Assembly (NCBI GenBank): GCA_964479595.1
Contig: CAYZMU010000002.1
Span: 90,109-154,108 of the forward strand
Direction: 5' to 3'
Length of the DNA stretch: 64,000 nucleotides
DNA from: Firm-04 sp964479595
Lineage (GTDB): Bacteria > Bacillota > Clostridia > Oscillospirales > Ruminococcaceae
Part shown: in pieces, positions 24,242 to 32,890 of the stretch
Layout: every line of letters starts with the position of its first letter
Numbering within the stretch: the stretch's first letter is position 1
Made by a program: the position numbers and the translations under genes
The notes under the pieces: generated by a model
Database searches by the model: none
What the model was told of the DNA's origin: nothing
The model's input: the letters and a program-made list of their open reading frames with translations, nothing else

Positions 24242-25849
24242 TCAGAAGAAGGGATTTTCGCCTTTTTGAAACTTTTCCTTGTAATAGCCGAGTTCCCCGC
24301 TGATAATGTCGTCAATCGCCTGCATACCGAGCAGTTCCACGGGCGCTTTGTCGTCCGTAAGGATTCTGCCCTTGCCGGTGTAGGGGAGCAGACCTCCGCG
24401 CACGCGTTCCATGAGCACGCGCAGGTCCTCGTTTTCAATGTCGGGGATATTCTGAGTGAACGTGCGCAGGATTTCGCTGTCGGCTGAGGCGAAAAGTTCG
24501 CGGTTGGTCGTGCCCTGCACGTCCACGGTGTAAACCGCGTCGAAAACCGAGGCGATGGTGTCCTGCAGACAGTCGTTTATGCCGCCCTCGCGCCGGGAAA
24601 TCATGTTCATGTTCACAACCATGACGCCGCCCTCTTTCAGGTGGGCTTTCACGGAACGGAAAAATTCGGCGGAGGACATCTGGAAGGGAATCGTGATGTC
24701 CTGATAGGCGTCGACCATGATGAGGTCATACTTGCGGTCCGTTCCGCTAAGATACGCTCTGCCGTCATAAGTGGTGACGGGAATTTCCGGGTCAAGCGCG
24801 AAATAGCGATGCGCGAGCGCGGTAATTTTTTCGTCAATCTCCACGCCTTGGGAGGAAATACGCGGAAAATAGCGCGCGCACTGTGTCGCGTACGTTCCCG
24901 TTCCCATCCCGAGAATCAGCAAATCGCGCGGCTCGTCCGGGTTTTGGAGCATGAGCGGCGCGGCGAGGGCGTAGTCGTAGTACATTCCCGTCAGCGAATC
25001 CTGTTTTTCATAGACCGACTGCACCCCGAACAGCACATTGGTGGAAAGCTGCACGCGGCGGTCGTCCTCTTTGACCTGAAGATAGTTGTAGATGGATTCG
25101 TCCTCGAGCGTTAAATCTTTTTCCCAGAAGGCGAAGCCCAGCGACAGCGCCAGAATGGATGACACGACAAACAGAACCACAGAGACGATGACTTTTACGA
25201 AACCGCGTTTGGCGCAGAGAAACGGGATGATGCCCAGCAGCAGCAGGATTCCCGCGAAGATGACGAAAGTCGCGGCAGTCCCGACCGCCGGAATGGAGAC
25301 GAAAGTCGGCACGAAAGTCCCGATAATGCTGCCAATGGTGTTTGCCGCGCCGAGCGCGCCGACCGTTTTCCCGCTGTCGTCCAGGCTGCTGACAGTGAAT
25401 TTCGCCAGAGACGGTGTAACCGTGCCGAGGAGAAACAGCGGGTAGACAAAGACGATCAGGCAGGAGAGAAACGCCGCGATGATGAGGAAATTGGTGCTGA
25501 TGGTCATGACCAGCAGACCCGCGACGGCGGCGATGACGATTTTTCCGAAAAAGGGAATCGCCGCAATCCACACAGCCGCCACCAAAAGCCTTGTATAGAG
25601 GCGTTCAGGGCTCGGGTTTTTGTCCGCGAGACGCCCGCCGATGACGTTGCCGAGCGCCATGGCGATCATGATGGTGCCGATGATGATGGTCCAGACAATC
25701 TGCGAAGAACTGAAATACGGCGCCAGCAGACGGCTCGCGCCGAGTTCCACCGCCATGACCGACATTCCCGAAAAGAATTCCGTGAGGTAGAGATACCATT
25801 TTTTTCGCAGCAGAAACGGGACTTGTTCCGGCTGCTGTTGAGCCGCCAT
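24242..25849 (-). CDS. Membrane-spanning spermidine synthase-like protein
   Basis: 535 residues. The N-terminal half (about 1-260) has eight or so transmembrane helices in a transporter-like arrangement (FFSGMSVMAVELGASRLLAPYFSSS, MALGNVIGGRLADKNPSP). The C-terminal half is a class I methyltransferase-fold spermidine synthase domain with ILGMGTGTYATQCARYFP, GVEIDEKITALA and IMVDAYQDITIPFQM. Such MFS-SpeE fusions are widespread but their true substrate is often unknown; the polyamine-binding residues are not fully conserved. ATG at 25849 is chosen because AGGAGG is 7 nt upstream. It follows two small genes on the same strand. Confidence 0.82.
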   Translation of the reverse strand: MAAQQQPEQVPFLLRKKWYLYLTEFFSGMSVMAVELGASRLLAPYFSSSQIVWTIIIGTIMIAMALGNVIGGRLADKNPSPERLYTRLLVAAVWIAAIPFFGKIVIAAVAGLLVMTISTNFLIIAAFLSCLIVFVYPLFLLGTVTPSLAKFTVSSLDDSGKTVGALGAANTIGSIIGTFVPTFVSIPAVGTAATFVIFAGILLLLGIIPFLCAKRGFVKVIVSVVLFVVSSILALSLGFAFWEKDLTLEDESIYNYLQVKEDDRRVQLSTNVLFGVQSVYEKQDSLTGMYYDYALAAPLMLQNPDEPRDLLILGMGTGTYATQCARYFPRISSQGVEIDEKITALAHRYFALDPEIPVTTYDGRAYLSGTDRKYDLIMVDAYQDITIPFQMSSAEFFRSVKAHLKEGGVMVVNMNMISRREGGINDCLQDTIASVFDAVYTVDVQGTTNRELFASADSEILRTFTQNIPDIENEDLRVLMERVRGGLLPYTGKGRILTDDKAPVELLGMQAIDDIISGELGYYKEKFQKGENPFF

Positions 25850-25860
25850 GCGCATTCCTC

Positions 25861-26131
25861 CTAAGGGGCGGGTATCATTTTTTCGAGCAGATACGCGCTG
25901 CCGGGGCATATGATCGCCTCGCCGGGCGTCACGGCAAAATCCGTCAGATCCTCCCGCGCCGCCGCGCAAAAATCTCCCGCGCGTCCCGCGTTAAAGTCTC
26001 CCGCAAGCACACCCGTCACAGCGTCCGGCGAAACATCGCATACGCGAATCAGGATTTCTTCATCATCGCGCCACGCCGCAAAAGCAGCCCGGAAAGACCG
26101 CCAAGGTGTCCACATTGTCCGCGTCAGACAT
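25861..26131 (-). pseudogene. Small hypothetical gene, apparently frameshifted
   Basis: The preceding gene ends TAATG, so translation should restart at ATG 26131 and read MSDADNVDTLAVFPGCFCGVAR, then stop. One base off, an open frame continues for about 75 residues (DDEEILIRVCDVSPDAVTG onward) to a stop at 25861, just before the synthase gene. Either the real gene is an 84-residue protein starting at ATG 26115, or one base was lost or gained near 26060. The TAATG coupling favours a frameshift or sequence error. No family recognised. Confidence 0.45.
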
Positions 26132-26481
26132 TACGGGTTCTTGAGCTCAAATTCGTAGTAGCGGCTGCGGAAGACCCCGTTCTTTTCGAGTTCGCCGCGG
26201 ACCGCGTCCTCGAACGCGGCCAGAAAAGGCTCAGACACCTTTTCATGGAAATCCTCTCTGGGCAGCAGCTCATAAAGCGCGCGCACCGCGTCAAATGTGA
26301 GGTTCTCGCCGGAGGGCGCGGTGATGGTGACGGACGCGTTTTCGCCGTTTTCGTAGAAGCTCGCGATAGGATCTACCCGCAGGTCGTCCCGCACGAAATC
26401 CATCATCTCCGCGTAATTCTTGAAGAAGCCGTGCCGTTCCACGTGCCCGTCCTCATCCAGCTGGAAACCCTTTATCAGCAT
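26131..26481 (-). CDS. Hypothetical protein
   Basis: 116 residues, soluble, acidic. Contains FQLDEDGHVERHGFFKNYAEMMDF near the N-terminus and LTFDAVRALYELLPREDFHEK in the middle. No motif or family recognised. ATG at 26481 has AGGAGG at a good distance, so the longer reading from 26571 is rejected. A consensus promoter lies just upstream (26522-26550). First gene of a three-gene minus-strand unit that includes the synthase fusion. Confidence 0.7.
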   Translation of the reverse strand: MLIKGFQLDEDGHVERHGFFKNYAEMMDFVRDDLRVDPIASFYENGENASVTITAPSGENLTFDAVRALYELLPREDFHEKVSEPFLAAFEDAVRGELEKNGVFRSRYYEFELKNP

Positions 26482-26521
26482 ACAGCATTCCTCCTTAAAA
26501 AAGCAATATATCCCTACTATA

Positions 26522-26550
26522 ATTATACCACATTTTATCGCTCCTGTCAA
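26522..26550 (-). promoter_or_regulatory. Sigma-A promoter of the 26481-24242 unit
   Basis: Minus strand: -35 TTGACA (26545-26550), 17 nt, -10 TATAAT (26522-26527). Confidence 0.75.
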
Positions 26551-26616
26551 GGGAATCGGCATATCTTTCAAAGAGAATACAAAAGCGCGAAAGCTGCGGA
26601 CTTCGGGGGATAAAAA

Positions 26617-27081
26617 CCTATGGGGCGCTTGACATTTTTGCGGCGCTTTGGTATAATGAAAGCAGTAAAATTTCGGGGGGGATTTTTACGCGTACCCGTA
26701 AAATTATGATTTGTCTGTGCGCGGGGCTGCTTGCTGTCTCGGCGGCGTCGCCGTTTGTACGCGCGGCGCTTGACAGCACGGAGGCGGACGCGCGGCATTT
26801 AAGCGCGGCGCTGAGCGTGCGTGAAACGCTTACTGAGGCGGACGATTTCGACCAAAACGGCAAAATCGACGCGATTGATCTATCCAGACTCAAAGCCGCT
26901 TTGATGCAGCCGGACACAAACGGCGAGATGCAGGAGCGGGAGATACCCGTATCGGAGAAAGTCTGCAAGCTAATCGGGAGGACCTTGGAAAAGGACGGCA
27001 CGACATGGCTTGTGCAGAGCGGTTCGGCGGTGGAATGTACGGTGAGCGGGACTTCCGCGTCTGTCACACTGGCGGGCGACG
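26617..27081 (+). repeat. Direct repeat, copy 1: promoter plus esterase 5' end
   Basis: 465 bp repeated at 28053-28517 (offset 1436). The only difference I find is the third base of the -10 box (TATAAT here, TACAAT in copy 2). Both copies also carry an in-phase ATT...CGTAAAATT lead-in before the ATG. Confidence 0.9.
26629..26657 (+). promoter_or_regulatory. Promoter of esterase copy 1
   Basis: TTGACA (26629-26634), 17 nt, TATAAT (26652-26657). It lies in the 465-bp segment duplicated in front of copy 2. Confidence 0.75.
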
Positions 27082-27989
27082 ATTCTGTCAGCGGAGTGGA
27101 GAAATATCGTCCCAGATATGGTGTTTATGTGGACGGCGAACTCGTCGCGGATGTGGTCATGACTGAGCCTCAGCAAACGGTCACGCTTTTTGAGGGAAAT
27201 GAGGTGCGTACCGCTGAGGTCAGGGTCATTCATCTTTCTGAGGGATCATTGGGTGCATGCGGCGTGAAGCATTTTACCGTAAAGTCAGCCCAGAGCGCGC
27301 CCGTGAAACCGACAGCGCAGAAGGATTTGAGGATTGAGTTTATCGGCGATTCCATCACCTGCGCTTACGGCGTGGAGGCGGATTCGCAGTACACGTCATT
27401 TGAGACCGCGACAGAGAATTTCACCAAGGGTTACGCTTGTCTGACAGCGCAGCTGTTGGACGCGGATTACAGCGCGGTCTGCTATAGCGGCTACGGCATC
27501 ATTTCGGGCAACACCTCGGGTGATAAACCCGCGACGAACATACTGATTCCGGATTTCTATGAGTTGGTAGGGAGACTTAAAGATTATGCGGTGCCGTGGG
27601 ATTTTGAGGCGCATCAGAGCGATGTGATTGTCATCAACCTCGGTACGAATGACTACACATATGTATCCAAAGACTTGCAGACGCGCGGGGAGGACTTCAA
27701 GGAAGGATATGCCGCGTTTTTAGAGCAGGTGCGCGCGCTCAATCCCGACGCCTTTATCATCTGTATGTACGGAATGATGGGTCGCGAGGAGATTTATCCC
27801 TATCTTGAGGAAGCGGTCGCTCAGGTCGGGGATGAGAAAATCACCTGTTACAAGTCTCCGACACCGGATGCCTCTGAAGGCTACGGCGCGAACTGGCATC
27901 CTTCCGCCGTGACGCATGAGAAAAACGCCTACTTGCTCGCGGACAAGATACGCGAGGCTATCGGAGAATCGAAAAATTCTTCAAAGTAA
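26706..27989 (+). CDS. Secreted CE2-like SGNH esterase with dockerin-like motif, copy 1
   Basis: 427 residues. Hydrophobic signal-like start (residues 1-20), then one dockerin-like calcium loop (DFDQNGKIDAIDLSRLKAAL; Asp47, Asp49, Asn51, Asp58), a jelly-roll domain (about 75-200), and an SGNH hydrolase domain. The domain arrangement and IEFIGDSITCAYG (Ser216), NLGTND (Asn315) and WHPSAVTH (His398) match carbohydrate esterase family 2, which deacetylates plant polysaccharides. The start is odd: the only strong ribosome site (G-run 26675-26681) is 24 nt before ATG 26706. Upstream codons in frame (ATT 26682, ACG 26688) would add a basic n-region, so initiation may be non-canonical. The protein lacks the extra C-terminal domain of copy 2. 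Confidence 0.8.
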   Translation: MICLCAGLLAVSAASPFVRAALDSTEADARHLSAALSVRETLTEADDFDQNGKIDAIDLSRLKAALMQPDTNGEMQEREIPVSEKVCKLIGRTLEKDGTTWLVQSGSAVECTVSGTSASVTLAGDDSVSGVEKYRPRYGVYVDGELVADVVMTEPQQTVTLFEGNEVRTAEVRVIHLSEGSLGACGVKHFTVKSAQSAPVKPTAQKDLRIEFIGDSITCAYGVEADSQYTSFETATENFTKGYACLTAQLLDADYSAVCYSGYGIISGNTSGDKPATNILIPDFYELVGRLKDYAVPWDFEAHQSDVIVINLGTNDYTYVSKDLQTRGEDFKEGYAAFLEQVRALNPDAFIICMYGMMGREEIYPYLEEAVAQVGDEKITCYKSPTPDASEGYGANWHPSAVTHEKNAYLLADKIREAIGESKNSSK

Positions 27990-28052
27990 AAACAAAAAGT
28001 TAGCAAATGACGGGGCTCAAAACGGCAGAACCTGACTTGTGGGATGAATAAC

Positions 28053-28517
28053 CCTATGGGGCGCTTGACATTTTTGCGGCGCTTTGGTACAATGAAAGCA
28101 GTAAAATTTCGGGGGGGATTTTTACGCGTACCCGTAAAATTATGATTTGTCTGTGCGCGGGGCTGCTTGCTGTCTCGGCGGCGTCGCCGTTTGTACGCGC
28201 GGCGCTTGACAGCACGGAGGCGGACGCGCGGCATTTAAGCGCGGCGCTGAGCGTGCGTGAAACGCTTACTGAGGCGGACGATTTCGACCAAAACGGCAAA
28301 ATCGACGCGATTGATCTATCCAGACTCAAAGCCGCTTTGATGCAGCCGGACACAAACGGCGAGATGCAGGAGCGGGAGATACCCGTATCGGAGAAAGTCT
28401 GCAAGCTAATCGGGAGGACCTTGGAAAAGGACGGCACGACATGGCTTGTGCAGAGCGGTTCGGCGGTGGAATGTACGGTGAGCGGGACTTCCGCGTCTGT
28501 CACACTGGCGGGCGACG
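28053..28517 (+). repeat. Direct repeat, copy 2: promoter plus esterase 5' end
   Basis: Second copy of the 26617-27081 segment with one substitution that weakens the -10 box to TACAAT. The downstream esterase sequences diverge sharply at the end of the repeat, then become nearly identical again around the catalytic serine. Confidence 0.9.
28065..28093 (+). promoter_or_regulatory. Promoter of esterase copy 2 with altered -10
   Basis: TTGACA (28065-28070), 17 nt, TACAAT (28088-28093); T to C at the third position relative to copy 1. Confidence 0.65.
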
Positions 28518-29833
28518 GTTCCGTTGAGAGTGAGGAGAAATACCGACCCCGCTATGGCGTTTTTGTGGACGGCGAACTCGTCGCGGATGTGCTGATGAGC
28601 GAGGCGGAGCAGACTGTGCCGCTTTTTGAGGGGACCGTGGCGCGAACGGCCGTGGTCAAGGTCATTCATCTTTCCGAGGCAAACAACGGCGCCGTCGGCG
28701 TGAAGCGTTTTACCGTAGAGTCGGCGCAGAGCGCGCCCGTGAAACCGACAGCGCAGAAGGATTTGAGGATTGAGTTTATCGGCGATTCCATCACCTGCGC
28801 TTACGGCGTGGAGGCGGATTCGCAGTACACGTCATTTGAGACCGCGACAGAGAATTTCACCAAGAGCTACGCCTACCTGACCGCGCAGCTGTTGGACGCG
28901 GATTACAGCGCGGTCTGCTACAGCGGCCACGGCATCATCTCGGGTTACACCTCGGGCGATGAACCCGCGACGGACGCGCTGGTGCCGGATGTCTACGATC
29001 TGGTCGGGAAACCTGAGGATTACGCGGTATCTTGGGATTTTGAGACGCACCAAAGCGATGTGGTCGTCATCAATCTCGGGACCAACGACGACAGCTACGC
29101 CTCCAAGGACCTGCAGACGCGCGGGGAGGAATACAAGGAAGGCTACGCCGCGTTTTTGGAGCAGGTGCGCGCGCTCAATCCCGACGCCGTCATCATCTGC
29201 ACGCTGGGAATCATGGGCTGCGAGGAACTCTACCCCTATCTCGAGGAAGCGGTTGCGGCGAGCGGGGATGAGAAAATCACCTGCTATCAGTCCCCGACAC
29301 AGAACGCCGCCAACGGCTACGGCGCGGACTGGCATCCTTCCGCCGTGACGCATGAGCAAAACGCCTACCTGCTCGCGGACAAGATCTGTACGGCTATCGG
29401 GCGGGAATGGAGCAGAGTCGGGATTGACATGGCGGCGGACGGAAAGTACGACGTCACCGTGAATACCGAGGAGGGCGCGAACGCGTGGCCGTATTTCAGC
29501 GATTATGACCACTCCATGTCGGTGAATGTGACGACAGGCGGCACACGCGCGGAATCCATTGTCTTCTCGGTTTCCGGGCTCAGTCTTCCCGCGGGCGGCT
29601 ATGAGCTGGCGTTTTCGGCGGACGTGCCGGAGGGGATGGAAATTCCGTACGCCGTTCGCAGCATGACGGACCCCGAAAAGGTGTATCTTGAGGGCGTCAC
29701 GGACGGTCAAAGCGCGCTGCTGCCCTTTGAGATGGCTGAGGCGGACGAGCAATGCGAGATTGTGTGGTTCATAGGCGGGAAAGATTCCGTGAATATCGTC
29801 TTTCGCAATATCACGCTCTTTAAGCGTTCTTAA
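28142..29833 (+). CDS. Secreted CE2-like SGNH esterase with dockerin-like motif, copy 2
   Basis: 563 residues. The first 128 residues are identical to copy 1 (signal, dockerin-like loop, start of jelly roll). The SGNH core is retained with GDSITCAYG, NLGTND and WHPSAVTHEQ. Unlike copy 1 it carries about 140 extra C-terminal residues (from GREWSRVGIDMAADGKYDV) with a beta-sandwich look, including SVSGLSLPAGGYELAFS and NIVFRNITLF, probably a carbohydrate-binding module. The same unusual start context applies (no ribosome site near ATG 28142). It is followed by a strong terminator. Likely the parent or sister of copy 1 by tandem duplication. Confidence 0.8.
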   Translation: MICLCAGLLAVSAASPFVRAALDSTEADARHLSAALSVRETLTEADDFDQNGKIDAIDLSRLKAALMQPDTNGEMQEREIPVSEKVCKLIGRTLEKDGTTWLVQSGSAVECTVSGTSASVTLAGDGSVESEEKYRPRYGVFVDGELVADVLMSEAEQTVPLFEGTVARTAVVKVIHLSEANNGAVGVKRFTVESAQSAPVKPTAQKDLRIEFIGDSITCAYGVEADSQYTSFETATENFTKSYAYLTAQLLDADYSAVCYSGHGIISGYTSGDEPATDALVPDVYDLVGKPEDYAVSWDFETHQSDVVVINLGTNDDSYASKDLQTRGEEYKEGYAAFLEQVRALNPDAVIICTLGIMGCEELYPYLEEAVAASGDEKITCYQSPTQNAANGYGADWHPSAVTHEQNAYLLADKICTAIGREWSRVGIDMAADGKYDVTVNTEEGANAWPYFSDYDHSMSVNVTTGGTRAESIVFSVSGLSLPAGGYELAFSADVPEGMEIPYAVRSMTDPEKVYLEGVTDGQSALLPFEMAEADEQCEIVWFIGGKDSVNIVFRNITLFKRS

Positions 29834-29849
29834 ATAAACGAAATAAACG

Positions 29850-29890
29850 AAGCGGCGCTGTTCCAAAGGGGACACGCCGCTTTTTGTTTT
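29850..29890. terminator. Terminator between esterase copy 2 and the LysR gene
   Basis: Stem AAGCGGCG (29850-29857) with CGCCGCTT (29875-29882), then TTTGTTTTTT on the plus strand. It separates convergent genes. Confidence 0.85.
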
Positions 29891-29891
29891 T

Positions 29892-30782
29892 TCAGGAGGC
29901 GGGCTGAAACGCGGCACGCAGCGATTCGGCGAACGTCTCGATATAATACCCGCTGTTGTCCGCTTTCCAGAACGCGCAGTAGTCGTGGGCGACGGGATTG
30001 CCGTTTCGCGTGAGCGGCAGACTCACGAGACTCTGCCCGTACGCGGCGGGAGGTTCGCCGCCCTCCACGGGAAGACAGCCCCGCGCGCAGACCGCCATCA
30101 TCCGCGCTTCTTCCAGACTGTCGGCGAACAAAAACTCCCCCTCGATACCGAAAATCGTGCGGTAATGCGCCTGCTCGGTTTCGCGCTGAGACGCGGAGGC
30201 AACCAGAATACAGGGCGTGCCGCGCAGCGCGCTTACATCGACGCTTTCGCCGGCGGCGAGGGGATTGCGCGCGGCAACTTCGATGTGGCAGGGGACCGCC
30301 GCCAAAGGCAGATTGACATACGCGTCGGAAAAGGCTCTGCGCTGGTCGCTGAGGACCAGGTCAACCTGCTCGCCGCGCAGACGGTCGTAGAGTTCCTCGT
30401 GATTTCCCGCGCGCGCGTCCAAAGGGATATCGGGGTATTTCAGGGCGAAATCCGCCACAGCACGCTGAAATTCCGAGCCGCCGTAGCCCCTGAGAAAGCC
30501 GATTCTGAGCATAAACTCGCTCCCGCGCGCGATACGGACCGTTTCCTTGCGCAGTTTGTCAAGATCCGCTGTCAGCAGCAGGCTCTTCTCGTAGAAGTGC
30601 TTCCCCGCGTCCGTGAGAGAAACGCGGCGGTTTTCGCGCCGCAGGAGTGTGACGCCGAGCTCCTGCTCAAGCGCGCGCACCTGCTGGGAGATGGCGGATT
30701 GAGAGATATAGCATTCCTCCGCCGCCTTGCTGAAACTGCCCAGACGGACAACCGTCTGAAAATACCGGATTTGTCTTAACAT
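29892..30782 (-). CDS. LysR-family transcriptional regulator
   Basis: 296 residues. N-terminal winged helix-turn-helix typical of LysR (QIRYFQTVVRLGSFSKAAEECYIS, SQSAISQQVRALEQELGVTLLRR, residues about 3-60), then a periplasmic-binding-like effector domain (LRIGFLRGYGG onward). The end is slightly unusual but the length is normal. ATG at 30782 with AAGGGG about 10 nt upstream. It is convergent with the esterases, and the region to its right is non-coding, so its target is not evident; autoregulation from the 30783-31000 region is possible. Confidence 0.9.
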   Translation of the reverse strand: MLRQIRYFQTVVRLGSFSKAAEECYISQSAISQQVRALEQELGVTLLRRENRRVSLTDAGKHFYEKSLLLTADLDKLRKETVRIARGSEFMLRIGFLRGYGGSEFQRAVADFALKYPDIPLDARAGNHEELYDRLRGEQVDLVLSDQRRAFSDAYVNLPLAAVPCHIEVAARNPLAAGESVDVSALRGTPCILVASASQRETEQAHYRTIFGIEGEFLFADSLEEARMMAVCARGCLPVEGGEPPAAYGQSLVSLPLTRNGNPVAHDYCAFWKADNSGYYIETFAESLRAAFQPAS

Positions 30783-31808
30783 CCATCCCGCCCCTTGCCA
30801 AAAGCGTTTTCTTTTTAGTTTACCACTTTTTCGCAAGATTGTCAACCGCGCGGGCGGAGCGTTCAGTCTCTCCCGAAAAGATCCCGTGTATACACCTTTT
30901 GAGCCGCGTCATCCATACGAGATGAGCGCTTTGCATGACCGTTTCGGGCGGCCTCACACATCTGCTGCTGCCAAATCAAAACCCCCTGCCTTTTTCGGCG
31001 GGGGGTTCGCTGTCAGCCCAGCCCACGCACACACGCATCCTATCCCGTATTTTGCTTTCACAATTGCATTTTTGATACCAAAAACCACGTCCATTATATA
31101 TATCATATTCGCGAGAAATAGTCAAGTGCTACCGTCTTTTTCGAAATGATTACCAATGATTTGTAACTATTTTTGGAGAAACTGTACAATATACATACGC
31201 AAAGTTTGTCTTTTGCGAAAGCAAGAAGGCAAAAAAGCGGGAAAAATCGCCACACCTGCAGCTTTTATTCTACCACCATTGGCTCAAAAAATCAAGAGCC
31301 TGATGTGGTTTTTGGCAAAACCACTAATAGCAAACGCGAGTATCAGAGAAATATGTGCAATATATACAATCTCAATCGATAAGTAAAAAATGCAAGTATC
31401 TCTCTGGGAATTAAAGTTAAAGGATATAAAAATAGCTGAGAAATGCTTTGTCTTTCGGATTCGTGAAGCGAACAAATTGCAAGTAAAGCGCCAGAGAGCG
31501 GATTTCCGCCTCTTCCATCTGGGCGGAAAGCTCTCAAATAGGGGAATCCAGATTTTCGCAAAAGACAAAATCTGCGAAAATGAATGAGAAGACACGGTGA
31601 GGTTTGAAGAATTTCCATTCACGGAAGCATGAGATCCAATATGCACATGGGAGACTGCGTGCGACGCTTTCCGGAACGAATCTTCCATCAGCGCTTTCAA
31701 AAAATTTATATATTATATCTGTTGTCCTATCAATTCGTTTTGTGAAGAATACTTCATCGCGCTGTCAAGACTTGAGTTTCATCCTGAGAATGAGAGGTGG
31801 CGTGGGAT
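30783..31808. other. AT-rich non-coding leader region before the polysaccharide locus
   Basis: About 1 kb with no convincing gene and clearly lower GC than its surroundings, especially 31060-31760. Short open frames here lack ribosome sites and protein-like composition. It contains several perfect inverted repeats: GTGGTTTT/AAAACCAC (31305-31324), TTTCCGCC/GGCGGAAA (31503-31529) and ATTTTCGCA/TGCGAAAAT (31552-31581), plus an imperfect C-rich/G-rich hairpin at 30980-31017. None has a T tract on the plus strand. It probably holds the promoter and a structured leader for the locus beginning at 31809. Confidence 0.6.
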
Positions 31809-32876
31809 ATGACGCAGAGTGTGCAAAAAGCTCATGAAGTATCCATCACGATCATTGTGACGGTATACAATAAGAAAGCGTATATCGGGAAATGTCTGGA
31901 GAGTCTGCTGCTGCAGACAGACCGGCGTTTTCGCGCGATAGTGGTTGACGACGCGTCAAGTGACGGCAGTCCCGCGGCGGCACGCGGGATGATAGGGAAC
32001 GACAGCCGGTTTGCCTTTCTGAGGCAGAAGCACGCGGGAGCGTCGGCGGCGCGGAATCGGGGGCTGGAGCTAGCGGGGACGGAGTATGTGCTGTTCCTGG
32101 ACGGCGACGACTGTCTGGTCCCGGCGGCGGTGGCCGTGTTGAACAAGATGATCGCGAATGCCTCGCCGGACCTGATCGTGTTCGGGTATTCCCATGTCAT
32201 GTCCGACGGCAGTGTGTATGAACACGTCAGCCACACGCGGGCGTATCCGACAGCCGCCGCGATAAAGGCGGATTTTGTCGGGATCTGGCAGTCGGGGCTT
32301 ATGTACAGCGCCTGCAACAAACTGTTCCGCACGCGGGTTATCAAGGAACAGCGGCTTCAGTTCGCACCTTTGGATTTCGGGGAAGACTTTGTGTTCTGCC
32401 GCGAGTTCCTGCGCCGATGCGGGAGCCTGCTGTTTCTCAAGGACATGCTCTACCGCTATACGTTTCACAACGACCATTCCATGAGCACCGTATTCCGTGC
32501 GAATCTGTTTCAGATTCGGTGCCGCGAGCATATGGAGATGCAAAAATATTTTGCGGAAATGGGTGTCACGGGGGGGCAGGCGGAGGAGTTTCTGGCACGG
32601 AGGCACGCAGAGCGGGTCATAGGGTGCATAGAGAACGAGATGTCGCCGCACAACCCCGCGCCGCCAAGCGTGCGGTACCGTCATGTCCGGAAGATGGTAG
32701 ACCACCCGCTGACTGCGGAATGCATCGCGAAAGATCAGCAGTCGGGCCTTAAAATGAAACTGCTCTTTCTGCCCGTCCGGCTCAGACTTTATCCGGTCGT
32801 CTGTGCCATGGGAAAAATCATATCCGTCTGCCGTTACCGATTCCCGAAACTGTTCGCGAAACTCAAAATGTGTTGA
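31809..32876 (+). CDS. Family 2 glycosyltransferase
   Basis: 355 residues. GT-A fold: ITIIVTVYNKKAYIGKCLESLLLQ, VVDDASSDGS (nucleotide-binding Asp pair) and FLDGDDCLVP (DxD). The acceptor region includes FGEDFVFCREFLRR. The C-terminal 90 residues are helical and basic, likely membrane-associated. It adds one sugar to the repeat unit; donor and acceptor unknown. ATG at 31809 is chosen (GAGAGG 11 nt upstream) over GTG 31797, which directly touches that site. First gene of the polysaccharide locus, overlapping nothing and 14 nt before the next. Confidence 0.88.
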   Translation: MTQSVQKAHEVSITIIVTVYNKKAYIGKCLESLLLQTDRRFRAIVVDDASSDGSPAAARGMIGNDSRFAFLRQKHAGASAARNRGLELAGTEYVLFLDGDDCLVPAAVAVLNKMIANASPDLIVFGYSHVMSDGSVYEHVSHTRAYPTAAAIKADFVGIWQSGLMYSACNKLFRTRVIKEQRLQFAPLDFGEDFVFCREFLRRCGSLLFLKDMLYRYTFHNDHSMSTVFRANLFQIRCREHMEMQKYFAEMGVTGGQAEEFLARRHAERVIGCIENEMSPHNPAPPSVRYRHVRKMVDHPLTAECIAKDQQSGLKMKLLFLPVRLRLYPVVCAMGKIISVCRYRFPKLFAKLKMC

Positions 32877-32890
32877 AAAAGGAGAAAAAA

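Noticed and set aside
31305..31324. Perfect 8-bp hairpin as a terminator
   Set aside because: No T tract on either strand and no gene ending just before it.
31284..31700. 138-residue minus-strand frame in the AT-rich leader
   Set aside because: No ribosome site, odd composition, overlaps several hairpins; more likely non-coding.
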